Shown here one piece after another: positions 1 to 8,240 of a DNA stretch of 53,551 nucleotides. The stretch's first letter is position 1. The number at the start of each line of letters is the position of its first letter. The notes below the pieces were generated by a model, which made no database searches, was not told the origin of the DNA, and saw only the letters and a list, made by a program, of their open reading frames with translations. The DNA is from Pseudoduganella buxea (GTDB lineage: Bacteria; Pseudomonadota; Gammaproteobacteria; Burkholderiales; Burkholderiaceae_D), in assembly GCF_009720835.1 (NCBI RefSeq), contig NZ_WNKZ01000040.1, positions 1 through 53,551 of the forward strand, in the 5' to 3' direction. The position numbers were made by a program, and so were the translations under genes.

Positions 1-732
1 GGCGCCGATCGCCAGCGACCGCACGTCCGCCAGCGGCTGGCTCGATGCGCGCAGGTCGGCGCCGTCGGCCAGCACGGCCACGGCCGCATCCGGGGCCGCC
101 GACAGCCACAGCGCGCCATCCTTCCTGGCCAGTTGCGCCGTGCCGGCCGCGACGTCTTCCAGGCCGAGCCGGTTCCCGCAGTGCAGGTTGCCGCCGAACG
201 TCAGGCCCCGTGCGAGCGTCAACGCCCCGGGTACGGCCCGGTTCCACGCCGCCGCGATGCGGGCCGTAAGCGCCGCGCCGGGGCAGGGCGGCTGGGCCAC
301 GCCATCGCGGCGCAGGGTGGCGCCGTCGTAGTCCCAGCGGCGCGCGCCGTGGAGAAAAGCGATGCCCTGGCCGTGCGCCTCCGATAGACGCAACACGACG
401 GCGCCGACCTGGAACGAACGCAGGCCGTGCGCCGCCACGCTGCCCATGCGGTTCTCGCCCGTGGCGCGGCCCAGCACGGGCGGACGCACCCCATCCGGCA
501 TCGCCACGTACCACGTGCCCGCGCCATCGCGCCGCACGGTGACGTGGTCCGCCTGCGCCTGCACGGCCGCCAGCTCGCGCCGGCCCAGCGGCTGCGACTG
601 CCCGGGTGCGAGCGTAATGGCGATGGCGGCGGGCTGCCACGCCGCCGGTGCGCGCAGCAGGGCAAGCAACTGCAACGCGAACAAGGCAGATAAGGCAAAG
701 CGCAACAGCGACAATGTCGGCGTGCCGTTCAT
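1..732 (-). CDS. Partial exported/membrane-anchored protein of unknown function (3' end outside window)
   Basis: This reading frame opens with ATG at 730-732 and runs off the left edge of the window, giving 244 codons without a stop. The N-terminus has one hydrophobic segment (about residues 8-28, rich in Leu and Ala) that could be a signal peptide or a single membrane anchor. The rest is soluble-looking, with Cys at about 150 and 186 and no motif I recognise. Its start codon overlaps the stop of the upstream protein-kinase gene (ATGA arrangement), so the two are probably translationally coupled and may work together. The gene is inferred from the coupling and the long open frame. I do not know its function. 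In related bacteria kinase genes of this kind sit beside forkhead-associated or cell-shape proteins, but nothing visible here proves that. Confidence 0.55.
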   Translation of the reverse strand, partial: MNGTPTLSLLRFALSALFALQLLALLRAPAAWQPAAIAITLAPGQSQPLGRRELAAVQAQADHVTVRRDGAGTWYVAMPDGVRPPVLGRATGENRMGSVAAHGLRSFQVGAVVLRLSEAHGQGIAFLHGARRWDYDGATLRRDGVAQPPCPGAALTARIAAAWNRAVPGALTLARGLTFGGNLHCGNRLGLEDVAAGTAQLARKDGALWLSAAPDAAVAVLADGADLRASSQPLADVRSLAIGA

Positions 733-1742
733 GCGCAGGCCTCGACGAGTGCGGGTCGCACCGCGTGCAGCGGGGCGCAGCCGGCGCCGGCGCGCACGGC
801 CTGCAGCATCCGGCTGATTTGCACGGCATCGCGGGGGCGTTGGGCGGGATCGGCGGCGAGCAGCGCACGCAGCAGGGCCAGGGCGGGATCGCGGGCGGCG
901 CGGGGCAGCAGCGCGGCGAAGCGCGCTTCCTCGTCGGGCGCCAGGGGCGGCGGCAGGCTGCCGCCGTGGGCGTCGAGCAGATGGCGGCCACAGTCGGCGG
1001 GGTGGGCGCGGTAGGCCTGGGCGCAGGCGGCATTCCAGCGCAGTGGCGTGCCACCCGTGACGAGGTAGTGGAACAGGACGCCCAGCGCGAAGTAGTCGGT
1101 CTGGCGGCCCGTCGCGTAGCCGCCGCCCGGGGCCGGCACGAACTGCTCCGGCGCCTGCCAGTTGGCCGTGCCCGCGTAGCTGTGCGCTGCGGCGTCGGCC
1201 AGGGGCCGGTTGGTGCCGAAGTCGGCCAGCTTGACGCCGCCGTCGCGGGTGACGAGGATATTGGCCGGCTTCAGGTCGAGGTAGCGCCAGCCGTGGCCGT
1301 GCACCTTGGCCAGGGCCTGGTTCAGCTGGCCGAGCCAGTCCAGTACCTGTGCCAGGCCGGGGCTGGCGCCGGCGGCACGCCGGTGCGCCAGGTGCCGCGC
1401 CAGGTCCGACTGCAGCAGTTCCAGCGCCAGCACGGGCAGGCCGTCGCACCAGCCGCTGTCGAGCAGCCGGACGATATGCCGGCCGTCCCACGGCGCCAGC
1501 GTCTGCAGGAAAGCGATCTCGGTGGCGGCGCTGGCGATCCACCGCTCGCGCTGGCCCGGCTGGGCACGCGCCATCTGCTCCCGGTTCACCAGCTTGAGCG
1601 CGACGTCGCCCTGTGCCCCAGGCCCCATGGCGCGCCACAGCACGCCGTACACGGAGGCGCCGATCTGTTCAGCGAGGCGGTAGTGGCCCTTTTCCAGGGC
1701 AATGACGGTATCGCGGGCGGGCATGGCTTCTCCATTGTTCAT
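729..1742 (-). CDS. Serine/threonine protein kinase (Hanks type)
   Basis: This is a eukaryotic-like protein kinase catalytic domain filling nearly the whole 337-residue protein. Visible motifs are the Val-Ala-Leu-Lys strand carrying the ATP-binding lysine (about residue 50), the catalytic loop YLDLKPANILV (about 155-165), the DFG metal-binding triad followed by TNRPL (about 174), and the APEQF segment (about 196) typical of the activation-segment end. The HRD motif reads RYLD, so the usual His is replaced by Tyr. The glycine-rich loop is also degenerate (IGASVYGVLWRA). No transmembrane or PASTA region follows, so it is probably cytosolic. The frame can start at 1742, but an ATG at 1724 has a better-placed GGAG and may be the true start. 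The downstream gene overlaps by 4 bases. The substrate is unknown. Confidence 0.85.
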   Translation of the reverse strand: MNNGEAMPARDTVIALEKGHYRLAEQIGASVYGVLWRAMGPGAQGDVALKLVNREQMARAQPGQRERWIASAATEIAFLQTLAPWDGRHIVRLLDSGWCDGLPVLALELLQSDLARHLAHRRAAGASPGLAQVLDWLGQLNQALAKVHGHGWRYLDLKPANILVTRDGGVKLADFGTNRPLADAAAHSYAGTANWQAPEQFVPAPGGGYATGRQTDYFALGVLFHYLVTGGTPLRWNAACAQAYRAHPADCGRHLLDAHGGSLPPPLAPDEEARFAALLPRAARDPALALLRALLAADPAQRPRDAVQISRMLQAVRAGAGCAPLHAVRPALVEACA

Positions 1743-1785
1743 GCGCCGCTAGCGGGGGGAGGGGCAAAAGAAGGGGACAGACATG

Positions 1786-1810
1786 AAAAAAGCCCGGCGG
1801 TGCCGGGCTT
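1786..1810 (-). terminator. Rho-independent terminator of the glycine-zipper gene
   Basis: A 7-bp perfect stem (1792-1798 with 1802-1808, sequence GCCCGGC/GCCGGGC) with a 3-base loop is followed, on the minus strand, by a run of six U (1791-1786). It lies just downstream of the stop codon at 1823 and separates that gene from the kinase gene. Confidence 0.8.
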
Positions 1811-1822
1811 CGTTGATACGGA

Positions 1823-2254
1823 TCAGTGACCGTGGTGGCCGTGGCCGTGACCACGTCCGTGCCCGCGTCCATGACCGCGGCCATGGTGGCGCGGTTCGTA
1901 GTAACGCGATTCGTAGTAACGCTCGCGGTACACGCGGCGCGGCTCGACGTAATGCACGCGCGGCGCGCGTTCGTAATAGACCGGCGCCGGTTCGTAGTAG
2001 ACCCGTTGCGGCTGGGCGTAGACGCGGCTGCGCTCGCGGTGACGGTCCGAGCTGATTGCGTTGCCGATGGCGGCACCAGCCAGGCCACCGACGATGGCGC
2101 CGCCCGTGCCGGCATTGTGGCTGCCGATGGCCGCGCCCAGCACGGCGCCGGCGGCGGTATTGAATTCACGGTCGCCGGCGGCCAGCGCGGCGGAAGAGGT
2201 GGTGAGGGCGGCGGCACCCAGCAGCAGCACGCTCAGGAATTTTTTGATCGTCAT
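1823..2254 (-). CDS. Glycine-zipper envelope protein with Arg/Tyr/His-rich tail
   Basis: This small exported protein has 143 residues from the chosen start. The ATG at 2254 is preceded by AGGGG at a good distance; an in-frame ATG at 2269 is less likely. A signal peptide covers about residues 1-26 (MTIKKFLSVLLLGAAALTTS, then AALA). It is followed by a glycine-zipper 2TM segment (about 33-65, repeated Gly at every fourth position: AAGAVLGAAIG, GGAIVGGLAGAAIG). The C-terminal half is low complexity, first Arg/Tyr/Pro-rich and then repeated Gly-Arg-Gly-His ending in His and Gly. Glycine-zipper proteins of this type sit in the outer membrane or periplasm and are often stress-induced. The His-rich end could bind metal, which is inference. 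The gene stands alone, with its own terminator. Confidence 0.8.
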   Translation of the reverse strand: MTIKKFLSVLLLGAAALTTSSAALAAGDREFNTAAGAVLGAAIGSHNAGTGGAIVGGLAGAAIGNAISSDRHRERSRVYAQPQRVYYEPAPVYYERAPRVHYVEPRRVYRERYYESRYYEPRHHGRGHGRGHGRGHGHGHHGH

Positions 2255-2387
2255 GGTGTTTCCCCTCATTATTATGTACTGGCCTGTCGGCAGATGAGGT
2301 GACTATAACGAAGCACGTCAAGCGTGCACATCGCTAATACACATTCTTACAATCGCGCCAAGCCCTGTAACAAGCTCGGGCCAGGCA

Positions 2388-2927
2388 TCATGGCCCGGCG
2401 GCCGCCAGCTGCTCCCATTCCGGCCGCAGCAGGCTCATGATCTGCACATCCGCGTAGCGGCCGTTGATGAAGAAGGCCTCGCGCAACCTGCCGTCGACGC
2501 GAAAGCCGCATTTCTGCGCCACCCGCACGGACGCGATATTGGCCGGCGCGGCCAGCACTTCCAGCCGGTGCCACGTATGCACGCGAAACAGGTAGCTGCA
2601 CAGCAGCCGCAGCGCCTCCGTCGTGTAGCCCTGGCCGTCCAGCTCGCGGTCGAACAGGCGGTAGCCGATTTCCCGGCTGGTCGGCGTGCGTGTCTTGAAG
2701 TGGGTGATGACGCCGACGATGTGGTGCTGCCGGTCCTCGACGACGAACAGTTCGCTGTCTTCGGTGACGAAGCCCGTCTGCACGAATTCCTTGCGCATCG
2801 CCTCGGGCGACTTGAACTGCAGTGAAAAATGCTCGCCCCGCGACGGCAGGTCGTTGACCAGCGCGATGAACGTATTGAGGTCGGTATTGAGCAGGTGCCG
2901 CACCGTGCAGAGTTGGCCTTTGAGCAT
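2388..2927 (-). CDS. GNAT-family N-acetyltransferase (RimJ/RimL type)
   Basis: This is a 179-residue acetyltransferase of the RimJ/RimL/GCN5 superfamily (Acetyltransf_3 type). The order of elements fits the family: an N-terminal substrate part, the beta-strand segment VVGVITHFKTRTPTSREIGYRL (about 71-91, interrupted here for brevity), then the acetyl-CoA-binding loop LDGQGYTTEALRLL (about 96-109), and the ending strand VAQKCGFRVDGRLREAFFINGRYAD typical of RimJ-like enzymes, in which Asn-Gly-Arg-Tyr-x-Asp closes the fold. Members acetylate ribosomal protein N-termini or small molecules such as antibiotics; the substrate cannot be read from the sequence. The gene is divergent from the peptidase gene at 3072, with about 145 bases between the two starts. 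Confidence 0.85.
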   Translation of the reverse strand: MLKGQLCTVRHLLNTDLNTFIALVNDLPSRGEHFSLQFKSPEAMRKEFVQTGFVTEDSELFVVEDRQHHIVGVITHFKTRTPTSREIGYRLFDRELDGQGYTTEALRLLCSYLFRVHTWHRLEVLAAPANIASVRVAQKCGFRVDGRLREAFFINGRYADVQIMSLLRPEWEQLAAAGP

Positions 2928-3071
2928 GAGCGAAGTCTAAGCCATCGGCAGGCGCCAGGCAACCGCTGCCCGTGCCAGGCGCTGGCCCGGGACCGTCCTG
3001 CACAAGCTTGTCAAATGGGTTATCGTTATGGGTTCCGGCGCCACCGCGCGCCCCTCACCAGGACCCAACGC

Positions 3072-4508
3072 ATGAACCTCCGCCAGCCCGTACTGACCGC
3101 CATTGCCGCCAGCCTGTTCGCCATCGCCGCCGTCCCCGTCCATGCCGCTTCACCCAACGACAGCGCCACCCTGGCGCAGATCCGCGATACGGCGATGGCG
3201 AGCGACTGGGCCTACGGCCGCCTGGAGGACATGACGGACCTGATCGGACCGCGCCTGTCCGGTTCGGCCGGCGCCGCAGCAGCCGTCGAGCAGGTGGCCG
3301 ACACGATGCGCAAGCTGGGCGCGAAGGTGACCTTGCAGCCGGTCAAGGTGCCGCACTGGGTGCGGGGCGAGGAAAAGGCGCGGCTGGTCGATTACGCGGG
3401 ACGCCCGAACGGCGTGACGCAGAACGTCGTGCTGACAGCACTGGGCGGCTCCGGCGCGACCCCGGCCGGCGGCCTGACGGCCGAAGTCATCGTCGTGCAT
3501 GATTTCGACGAACTGAAGGCCCGCGGCGCGCAGGTGAAGGACAAGATCGTGCTGATCGACGTGCCGTTCGACCAGGGCATGGCCGACCGCGGCCTGGCCG
3601 GCAATGCCTATGGCCGCGGTTCCGCGGCGCGCACGCGTGGCCCGGCACTGGCGGCCGACCTGGGCGCCGCCGCGGCGCTGGTGCGCTCCGTCGGCGGCGC
3701 GGACTTCCGCCTGACCCACACGGGCATGACGCGGCTGGAAGAGGGCAAGCGCATCCCGGCCGCCGCCGTGACGGCCGAGGATGCGATGCTGATCAAGCGC
3801 CTGTCCCGGCGCGGCCCAGTCAGGATGCACCTGACCCTGACGCCGCAGAACCTGCCCGACGCCGACAGCTTCAACGTCATTGCCGACCTGCCGGGCACGG
3901 ACAAGGCCGACGAAGTGGTGATCGTTTCCGGCCACCTCGATTCGTGGGACCTGGCCACGGGCGCGCATGACGACGCCACCGGCGTGACGGCCTCGATGGG
4001 CGTCATCGAAACGCTGAAGAAGCTGAACCTGAAGCCGCGCCGCACCATCCGTGTGGTGGCCTGGATGGCCGAGGAAAACGGCGGCAGCGGAGGGCGCGCC
4101 TACCACCAGGCCCACAAGGCGGCGCTGGACAAGCAGTTCGCCGCCATCGAAAGCGACGGCGGCGTTGCCGGCCGCACCTTCGGTGTCGTGGCCGGCGTAC
4201 GTCCCCAGTACGAGAAACTGTTCGCGCCGCTGCAGGCCAGCCTCGTCAAGATCGGCGCCGGCGCGCTGACCCGCCGCGACGTACTGGGCGAGGGCGACCT
4301 GCATTATATGGAGTCCGATGGCGTGCCCAGCTTCGCGCCCCATGTCGACACGAGCAGCTACTTCAATTACCACCACACGCCGGCCGACACCTTCGACAAG
4401 GTCAAGCCGGAAGACCTGAAGCGCCACGTGGCCGTGATGACCACCCTGACGTGGTTCCTGGCCAATATGGACGAGCCGATCGGCCGCGCGCCGGAGCAGT
4501 TCCGCTGA
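3072..4508 (+). CDS. Secreted M28-family metallopeptidase
   Basis: This 478-residue exported zinc aminopeptidase or carboxypeptidase starts at the ATG at 3072, because the next residues form a clear signal peptide (MNLRQPVLTAIAASLFAIAA, cleavage near VHA-AS). A protease-associated-type insert (about 130-250) precedes the catalytic part. Presumed zinc ligands and catalytic residues lie in GHLDSWDLATGAHDDATG (His near residue 288, Asp near 300), WMAEENGGSGG (Glu-Glu near 334) and AIESDGG, with the final His in NYHHTPADT near 455. This order and spacing are typical of the plasma glutamate carboxypeptidase-like M28 group. It acts in the periplasm or outside the cell on peptides. It is monocistronic or loosely linked to the copper genes that start 25 bases downstream. 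Confidence 0.9.
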   Translation: MNLRQPVLTAIAASLFAIAAVPVHAASPNDSATLAQIRDTAMASDWAYGRLEDMTDLIGPRLSGSAGAAAAVEQVADTMRKLGAKVTLQPVKVPHWVRGEEKARLVDYAGRPNGVTQNVVLTALGGSGATPAGGLTAEVIVVHDFDELKARGAQVKDKIVLIDVPFDQGMADRGLAGNAYGRGSAARTRGPALAADLGAAAALVRSVGGADFRLTHTGMTRLEEGKRIPAAAVTAEDAMLIKRLSRRGPVRMHLTLTPQNLPDADSFNVIADLPGTDKADEVVIVSGHLDSWDLATGAHDDATGVTASMGVIETLKKLNLKPRRTIRVVAWMAEENGGSGGRAYHQAHKAALDKQFAAIESDGGVAGRTFGVVAGVRPQYEKLFAPLQASLVKIGAGALTRRDVLGEGDLHYMESDGVPSFAPHVDTSSYFNYHHTPADTFDKVKPEDLKRHVAVMTTLTWFLANMDEPIGRAPEQFR

Positions 4509-4532
4509 TGAACGCCCCCATGCCATGGTAAG

Positions 4533-4940
4533 ATGGCGGCCATGAAAGCGCTGCTTCGGACCTTCCTCATCTGGCTGCTGCTGGCCGGCGTGCCCCTGCA
4601 AGGGTTCGCCGCCAGCACGATGCTGCTGTGCGCACCGCCGGCAGCCCCGATGGCGGCCGTGCCGGCAGCGGCCATGGAAGAACATCACGACCATGCCGCC
4701 ATGGTGGCGGCGCAGCAGCATGCCAGCCATGGCGAGAACGACAGTCCCGGCCACCATGGCCAGGACGCCAAGTGTGCCGGGGCTGCGTTCTGCTGCACCG
4801 GCGCGCCGTTGGCCACGAGGATGCCGACCGCGCCGGCCCTGCCGGACGCAGGCGGCGCCCCCATTCCCTTCGAGACGACGGCGCCCGCTGCCGTCGACCT
4901 GGCCGGCATCGAGCGCCCGCCGAAACGCCTGCACGCCTGA
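4533..4940 (+). CDS. Small exported His/Met-rich protein, DUF2946-like
   Basis: A 135-residue exported protein (132 if the second ATG at 4542 is used, which I think equally likely). The hydrophobic start (about 4-27, with LIWLLLAGVPLQGFAA) resembles the leader of small DUF2946-type proteins found beside copper genes. The mature part carries a His/Met/Glu cluster EEHHDHAAM and further His residues near 50-75, two Cys pairs (CAP near 33; CAGAAFCC near 82-89), and a Pro/Ala-rich tail. This composition suits a periplasmic copper-binding or buffering protein; that role is inferred from the residues and from the neighbouring multicopper oxidase. It is the first gene of a run reaching 8147. Confidence 0.65.
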   Translation: MAAMKALLRTFLIWLLLAGVPLQGFAASTMLLCAPPAAPMAAVPAAAMEEHHDHAAMVAAQQHASHGENDSPGHHGQDAKCAGAAFCCTGAPLATRMPTAPALPDAGGAPIPFETTAPAAVDLAGIERPPKRLHA

Positions 4941-5015
4941 TCCCCGACGGTCCGGTCCCTGAGGGGCCGGTGTCGCCCGCGCACCGCGCGGGCCGTTCAA
5001 GCACGAGGTTTTCCA

Positions 5016-5384
5016 ATGAATCGATTCACCATCACGCTGGCCGCCTGGCTGGCGATGTGCGCATCCGCGCATGCAGCATCGCCCCAGGACGCCGCCAATC
5101 CGGCCGCCCCGGTACCGGCGACGACCTATCAATCCCCGCTGGCGGCGTTCCGCTCCATTAAGCCCGACAGCACCACGCCTGCCGCCAACTGGCGCGCCGC
5201 CAACGCGGCCGTGGCCGGCCCGTCCGGGCATGCGATGCACATGCACCACGACGCGGCCAAGCCCGCACCGGCCCAGGATCCGCACGCCGGTCACCATATG
5301 CCGGCACCGGCGCCCAAGGATGCCGGCGGCAAGGCACGGGATGCCCACAATCCCCACAAGGGGCACGAGGGCCACCATGAATAA
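5016..5384 (+). CDS. Small periplasmic His/Met-rich protein, putative copper-binding
   Basis: The product is 122 residues with a typical signal peptide (MNRFTITLAAWLAMCASAHA). The mature part contains YQSPLAAFRSIKPDSTTPAANWRAAN, split here into a conserved-looking block (about 38-65), followed by a His/Met-rich tail (HAMHMHH near 73, HAGHHMP near 90, and a HKGHEGHHE C-terminus). This is the layout of small periplasmic copper-binding proteins associated with CusC- or CopA-like operons. The last 8 bases overlap the start of the TolC-family gene, so the two are co-translated. The ATG at 5016 follows GAGG. The function is inferred from composition and context only. Confidence 0.7.
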   Translation: MNRFTITLAAWLAMCASAHAASPQDAANPAAPVPATTYQSPLAAFRSIKPDSTTPAANWRAANAAVAGPSGHAMHMHHDAAKPAPAQDPHAGHHMPAPAPKDAGGKARDAHNPHKGHEGHHE

Positions 5385-6783
5385 GCCCGGAACCAAGCCA
5401 AGGCTCCTCGCCGTTGCGGCGCTGGCGATAAGCCTCTCGGGCTGCGCCACCTTCTCGCCGGACGGCGGCATCCAGGCCGTCAACGACCTGGCGCAGGCGA
5501 AGGCGGGTGCACCCGTAAAACTGCTGCGCAGCGATGCCGACCGCCGCGCGCTGGACGAGCTGCTGGCCGCGCGCATGACGCAGCCGCTGACGGCCGACGA
5601 CGCCGTACAGATCGCGCTGCTGAACAACCGGGGCCTGCAGGCGAGCTACTGGGAGCTGGGCATCGCCGAAGCGGACCTGGTGCAGGCCGGTCGGCTCAGC
5701 AACCCCGCGTTTGGCTACCAGCACAAGACGGGCGGCGGCACGACGTCGATCGAGCGCAGCCTGACCTTCAACCTCGTCAGCCTGATCACGGCGCCGCTGG
5801 CCACGCGCATCGAAGGGCGCCAGCTGGAGGCCACGCGGCTGCAGGTGGCGAACGAGGCGGTGACGGTGGCATCGAATACGCGCCGCGCCTGGGTCGAGGC
5901 GGTCGCCGCCACGCAGTCGCTGGCGTATGCACGCCAGGTTGCCGCGGCGGCCGATGCCAGTGCCGACCTGGGCCAGCGCATGCGCCGCGCCGGCAACTGG
6001 AGCGCCTTCGACCAGGCCCGCGAGCAGGCCTTCTATGCCGAGGCGATGGCCGACGTGGTGCGCGCCACGTCGGCCGCCACCGCCGCGCGCGAAGCGTTGA
6101 CGCGGCTGATGGGACTGTGGGGCGGGCAGGCGGCATACCGGCTGCCGGAGCGCCTGCCGGATCTGCCTGCCGCGCCGCGCGAGATGACGGATGTCGAGCA
6201 GGTCGCCGTGCGCGAGCGGCTCGACATCCGCGCCGCCACCCTGGCTTCGCAGCACACGGCGGCATCGCTGGGCCTGAGCCGCGCCACCCGTTTCATCAAC
6301 GTGCTGGAGCTGGGCGGCGTGCACGAACGGGAGGGCGCCGAGCGCCAGCGCGGCTACGAGATCACCCTGGAAATTCCCCTGTTCGACTGGGGCGGCGCCC
6401 GCACGGTACGGGCCGAGGCGGTGTACATGCAGGCCGTCAACCGGCTGGCGCAGACGGCGGCCGATGCCCGCAGCGAGGCACGCGAAAGCTACCAGGCCTA
6501 CCGCGCCGGCTACGACCTGGCGCGCCACTACCGGGACGTCGTCATCCCCGTGAGGAAGCAGCTGTCGGACGAGACGCTGCTGCGCTATAACGGCATGCTG
6601 GTCAGCGTGTTCGAGCTGCTGGCCGATGCGCGCGAACAGCGCAGCGCCGTCATTGCCTATATCGACGCGCAAAAGGCGTTCTGGCTGGCCGAGGCCGGCC
6701 TGGAAGCGGCGCTGGGCGGCCGCCTGCCCGCCACGACGACGCAAGACCACTCGCATCACCGAGCACACGGAGTAACCCAATGA
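5377..6783 (+). CDS. TolC/CusC-family outer-membrane lipoprotein
   Basis: This outer-membrane efflux protein has 468 residues. The start at 5377 overlaps the preceding gene by 8 bases and gives a lipoprotein signal (about 1-25) with lipobox LSGC, so the mature protein is acylated at Cys. The body has the two tandem coiled-coil repeats of the TolC fold: the first around ALLNNRGLQASYWELGIAEADLVQAG (broken here), the second around RGYEITLEIPLFDWGGARTVRAEAV. Family members form the exit duct for RND or other pumps. No inner-membrane pump is encoded beside it; instead a multicopper oxidase follows with an ATGA overlap. This TolC-plus-oxidase pairing is seen in copper-resistance loci. It may also serve the RND pump at 18-22 kb, but that is a guess. 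Confidence 0.85.
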   Translation: MNKPGTKPRLLAVAALAISLSGCATFSPDGGIQAVNDLAQAKAGAPVKLLRSDADRRALDELLAARMTQPLTADDAVQIALLNNRGLQASYWELGIAEADLVQAGRLSNPAFGYQHKTGGGTTSIERSLTFNLVSLITAPLATRIEGRQLEATRLQVANEAVTVASNTRRAWVEAVAATQSLAYARQVAAAADASADLGQRMRRAGNWSAFDQAREQAFYAEAMADVVRATSAATAAREALTRLMGLWGGQAAYRLPERLPDLPAAPREMTDVEQVAVRERLDIRAATLASQHTAASLGLSRATRFINVLELGGVHEREGAERQRGYEITLEIPLFDWGGARTVRAEAVYMQAVNRLAQTAADARSEARESYQAYRAGYDLARHYRDVVIPVRKQLSDETLLRYNGMLVSVFELLADAREQRSAVIAYIDAQKAFWLAEAGLEAALGGRLPATTTQDHSHHRAHGVTQ

Positions 6784-8147
6784 ACAATCGCAGATCGTTT
6801 TTGCAGGGCGCCGCGCTGGTCGGCGCCGGCTTGGTCAGCAAGGCGGGCGCCGCCTCGCTGCCGGAAGCACCCGTGCAGGGCACGGCCACCACCGCCGCCC
6901 CCTTGTTGCCACCGAACGGACGGCCCTACAATCCCGTCGTCACCTTGAACGGCTGGAGCCTGCCGTGGCGCATGAAGGACGGCGTCAAGGAATTCCACCT
7001 GGTGGCCGAACCCGTCGTGCGCGAGCTGGCGCCGGGCATGCACGCCAACCTGTGGGGCTACAACGGCCAGAGCCCGGGCCCCACCATCGAAGTGGTGGAG
7101 GGCGACAGGGTACGCATTTTCGTCACCAACAAGCTGCCCGAGCACACCAGCATCCACTGGCATGGCCAGATCCTGCCGAACGGGATGGACGGCATTTCCG
7201 GCGTCACGCAGCCTGCCATCCAGCCGGGCAAGACCTTCGTCTACGAATTCGTGGCGAAGCACGCCGGCACCTTCATGTATCACCCGCATGCGGACGAGAT
7301 GACGCAGATGGCCATGGGCATGATGGGCTTCTGGGTGACGCATCCGAAGGACCCGCGCCAGCATGCCGTGGACCGCGACTTCGTGTTCCTGCTGGGCGCC
7401 TACGACATCGAGCCGGGCAGCTATACGCCGAAGGTCAACACGATGCTGGACTTTAACCTGTGGACCTTCAACAGCCGCGTCTTCCCCGGCATCGATCCGA
7501 TGGTGGTGCGCCAGGGCGAGCGGGTCCGCATCCGGGCCGGCAACCTGACGATGACGAACCACCCCATCCACGTGCATGGCCACACCTTCGAAGTGACGGG
7601 AACCGACGGCGGCTGGGTCAGGCCGGGTGCCCGCTGGCCGGAAGTGACGACCGATATCGCCGTCGGCCAGATGCGCGCCATCGAGTTCGTCGCCGACAAT
7701 CCCGGCGACTGGGCCTTCCATTGCCACAAGTCGCACCACACGATGAACGCCATGGGCCACGACGTGCCGACCCTGATCGGCGTCGACCACCGCGGCGTGG
7801 CCGAGAAGATCAACGCCCTCGTGCCGGGCTATATGGTGATGGGCGAGAAGGGCGGTTCGATGGGCGGCATGCAGATGGCGCTGCCGGAAAACACGCTGCC
7901 GATGATGACGGGGAAGGGCCAGTTCGGCGACATCGAGATGGGCGGCATGTTCACGATGCTGAAGGTGCGTCCCGACGTACGCCGCGGCGACTACCGCGAC
8001 CCCGGTCATTACCGCCATCCGAAAGGCACGGTGGCCTACGAATGGAAGGGCGAGCTGCCGCCCGCGCCGACGGCGCCGGATGCACCGACGGTGCCGGCCG
8101 CGGAAGCGATGAAGGTGCGGCGCGGGGGCGGGCACGAGCATCACTGA
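6780..8147 (+). CDS. Tat-exported multicopper oxidase (copper resistance)
   Basis: This 455-residue multicopper oxidase opens with a twin-arginine signal (NNRRSFLQGAALVGAG), so it is exported folded. Copper-ligand motifs appear in family order: IHWHG near residue 125, YHPHAD near 180, HPIHVHGHTF near 262, and HCHKSHHTMNAMGH starting near 314, which contains the Cys of the type 1 site, the HCH tripeptide joining the trinuclear cluster and a Met-rich stretch. The C-terminus ends in HEHH and a Met-rich segment (GGSMGGMQM) lies near 360-370, as in cuprous oxidases of the CueO/CopA kind. The expected role is oxidation of Cu(I) to less toxic Cu(II) in the periplasm. It is co-translated with the TolC-family gene through an ATGA overlap and ends the copper operon. 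Confidence 0.9.
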   Translation: MNNRRSFLQGAALVGAGLVSKAGAASLPEAPVQGTATTAAPLLPPNGRPYNPVVTLNGWSLPWRMKDGVKEFHLVAEPVVRELAPGMHANLWGYNGQSPGPTIEVVEGDRVRIFVTNKLPEHTSIHWHGQILPNGMDGISGVTQPAIQPGKTFVYEFVAKHAGTFMYHPHADEMTQMAMGMMGFWVTHPKDPRQHAVDRDFVFLLGAYDIEPGSYTPKVNTMLDFNLWTFNSRVFPGIDPMVVRQGERVRIRAGNLTMTNHPIHVHGHTFEVTGTDGGWVRPGARWPEVTTDIAVGQMRAIEFVADNPGDWAFHCHKSHHTMNAMGHDVPTLIGVDHRGVAEKINALVPGYMVMGEKGGSMGGMQMALPENTLPMMTGKGQFGDIEMGGMFTMLKVRPDVRRGDYRDPGHYRHPKGTVAYEWKGELPPAPTAPDAPTVPAAEAMKVRRGGGHEHH

Positions 8148-8156
8148 CCTTGCCTG

Positions 8157-8181
8157 GAAAATGGGGACAGACCCCATTTTC
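8157..8181 (+). terminator. Perfect 10-bp inverted repeat, probable terminator after the copper operon
   Basis: Arms 8157-8166 and 8172-8181 (GAAAATGGGG / CCCCATTTTC) are perfect complements around the 5-base loop ACAGA. The symmetric A-tract and T-tract could terminate transcription from either side. The core GGGGACAGAC also occurs at 1773-1782, so this may instead be a dispersed repeat. Confidence 0.5.
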
Positions 8182-8240
8182 TGAGCAACTAGTTGTCGCC
8201 AGGGCAGGGTTGCCAGAGGGCCATGTTATAGTCGCGCTCG

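Noticed and set aside
3150..5627. An 825-codon open frame on the minus strand
   Set aside because: It is antisense to the M28 peptidase and copper genes, with Arg/Gly/His-rich sequence and no recognisable domain.
8148..8240. A fluoride (crcB-motif) riboswitch upstream of the CLC-F-like gene
   Set aside because: I looked for the conserved GG-AUGG and UGAUG-CCU type segments and the pseudoknot and did not find them.
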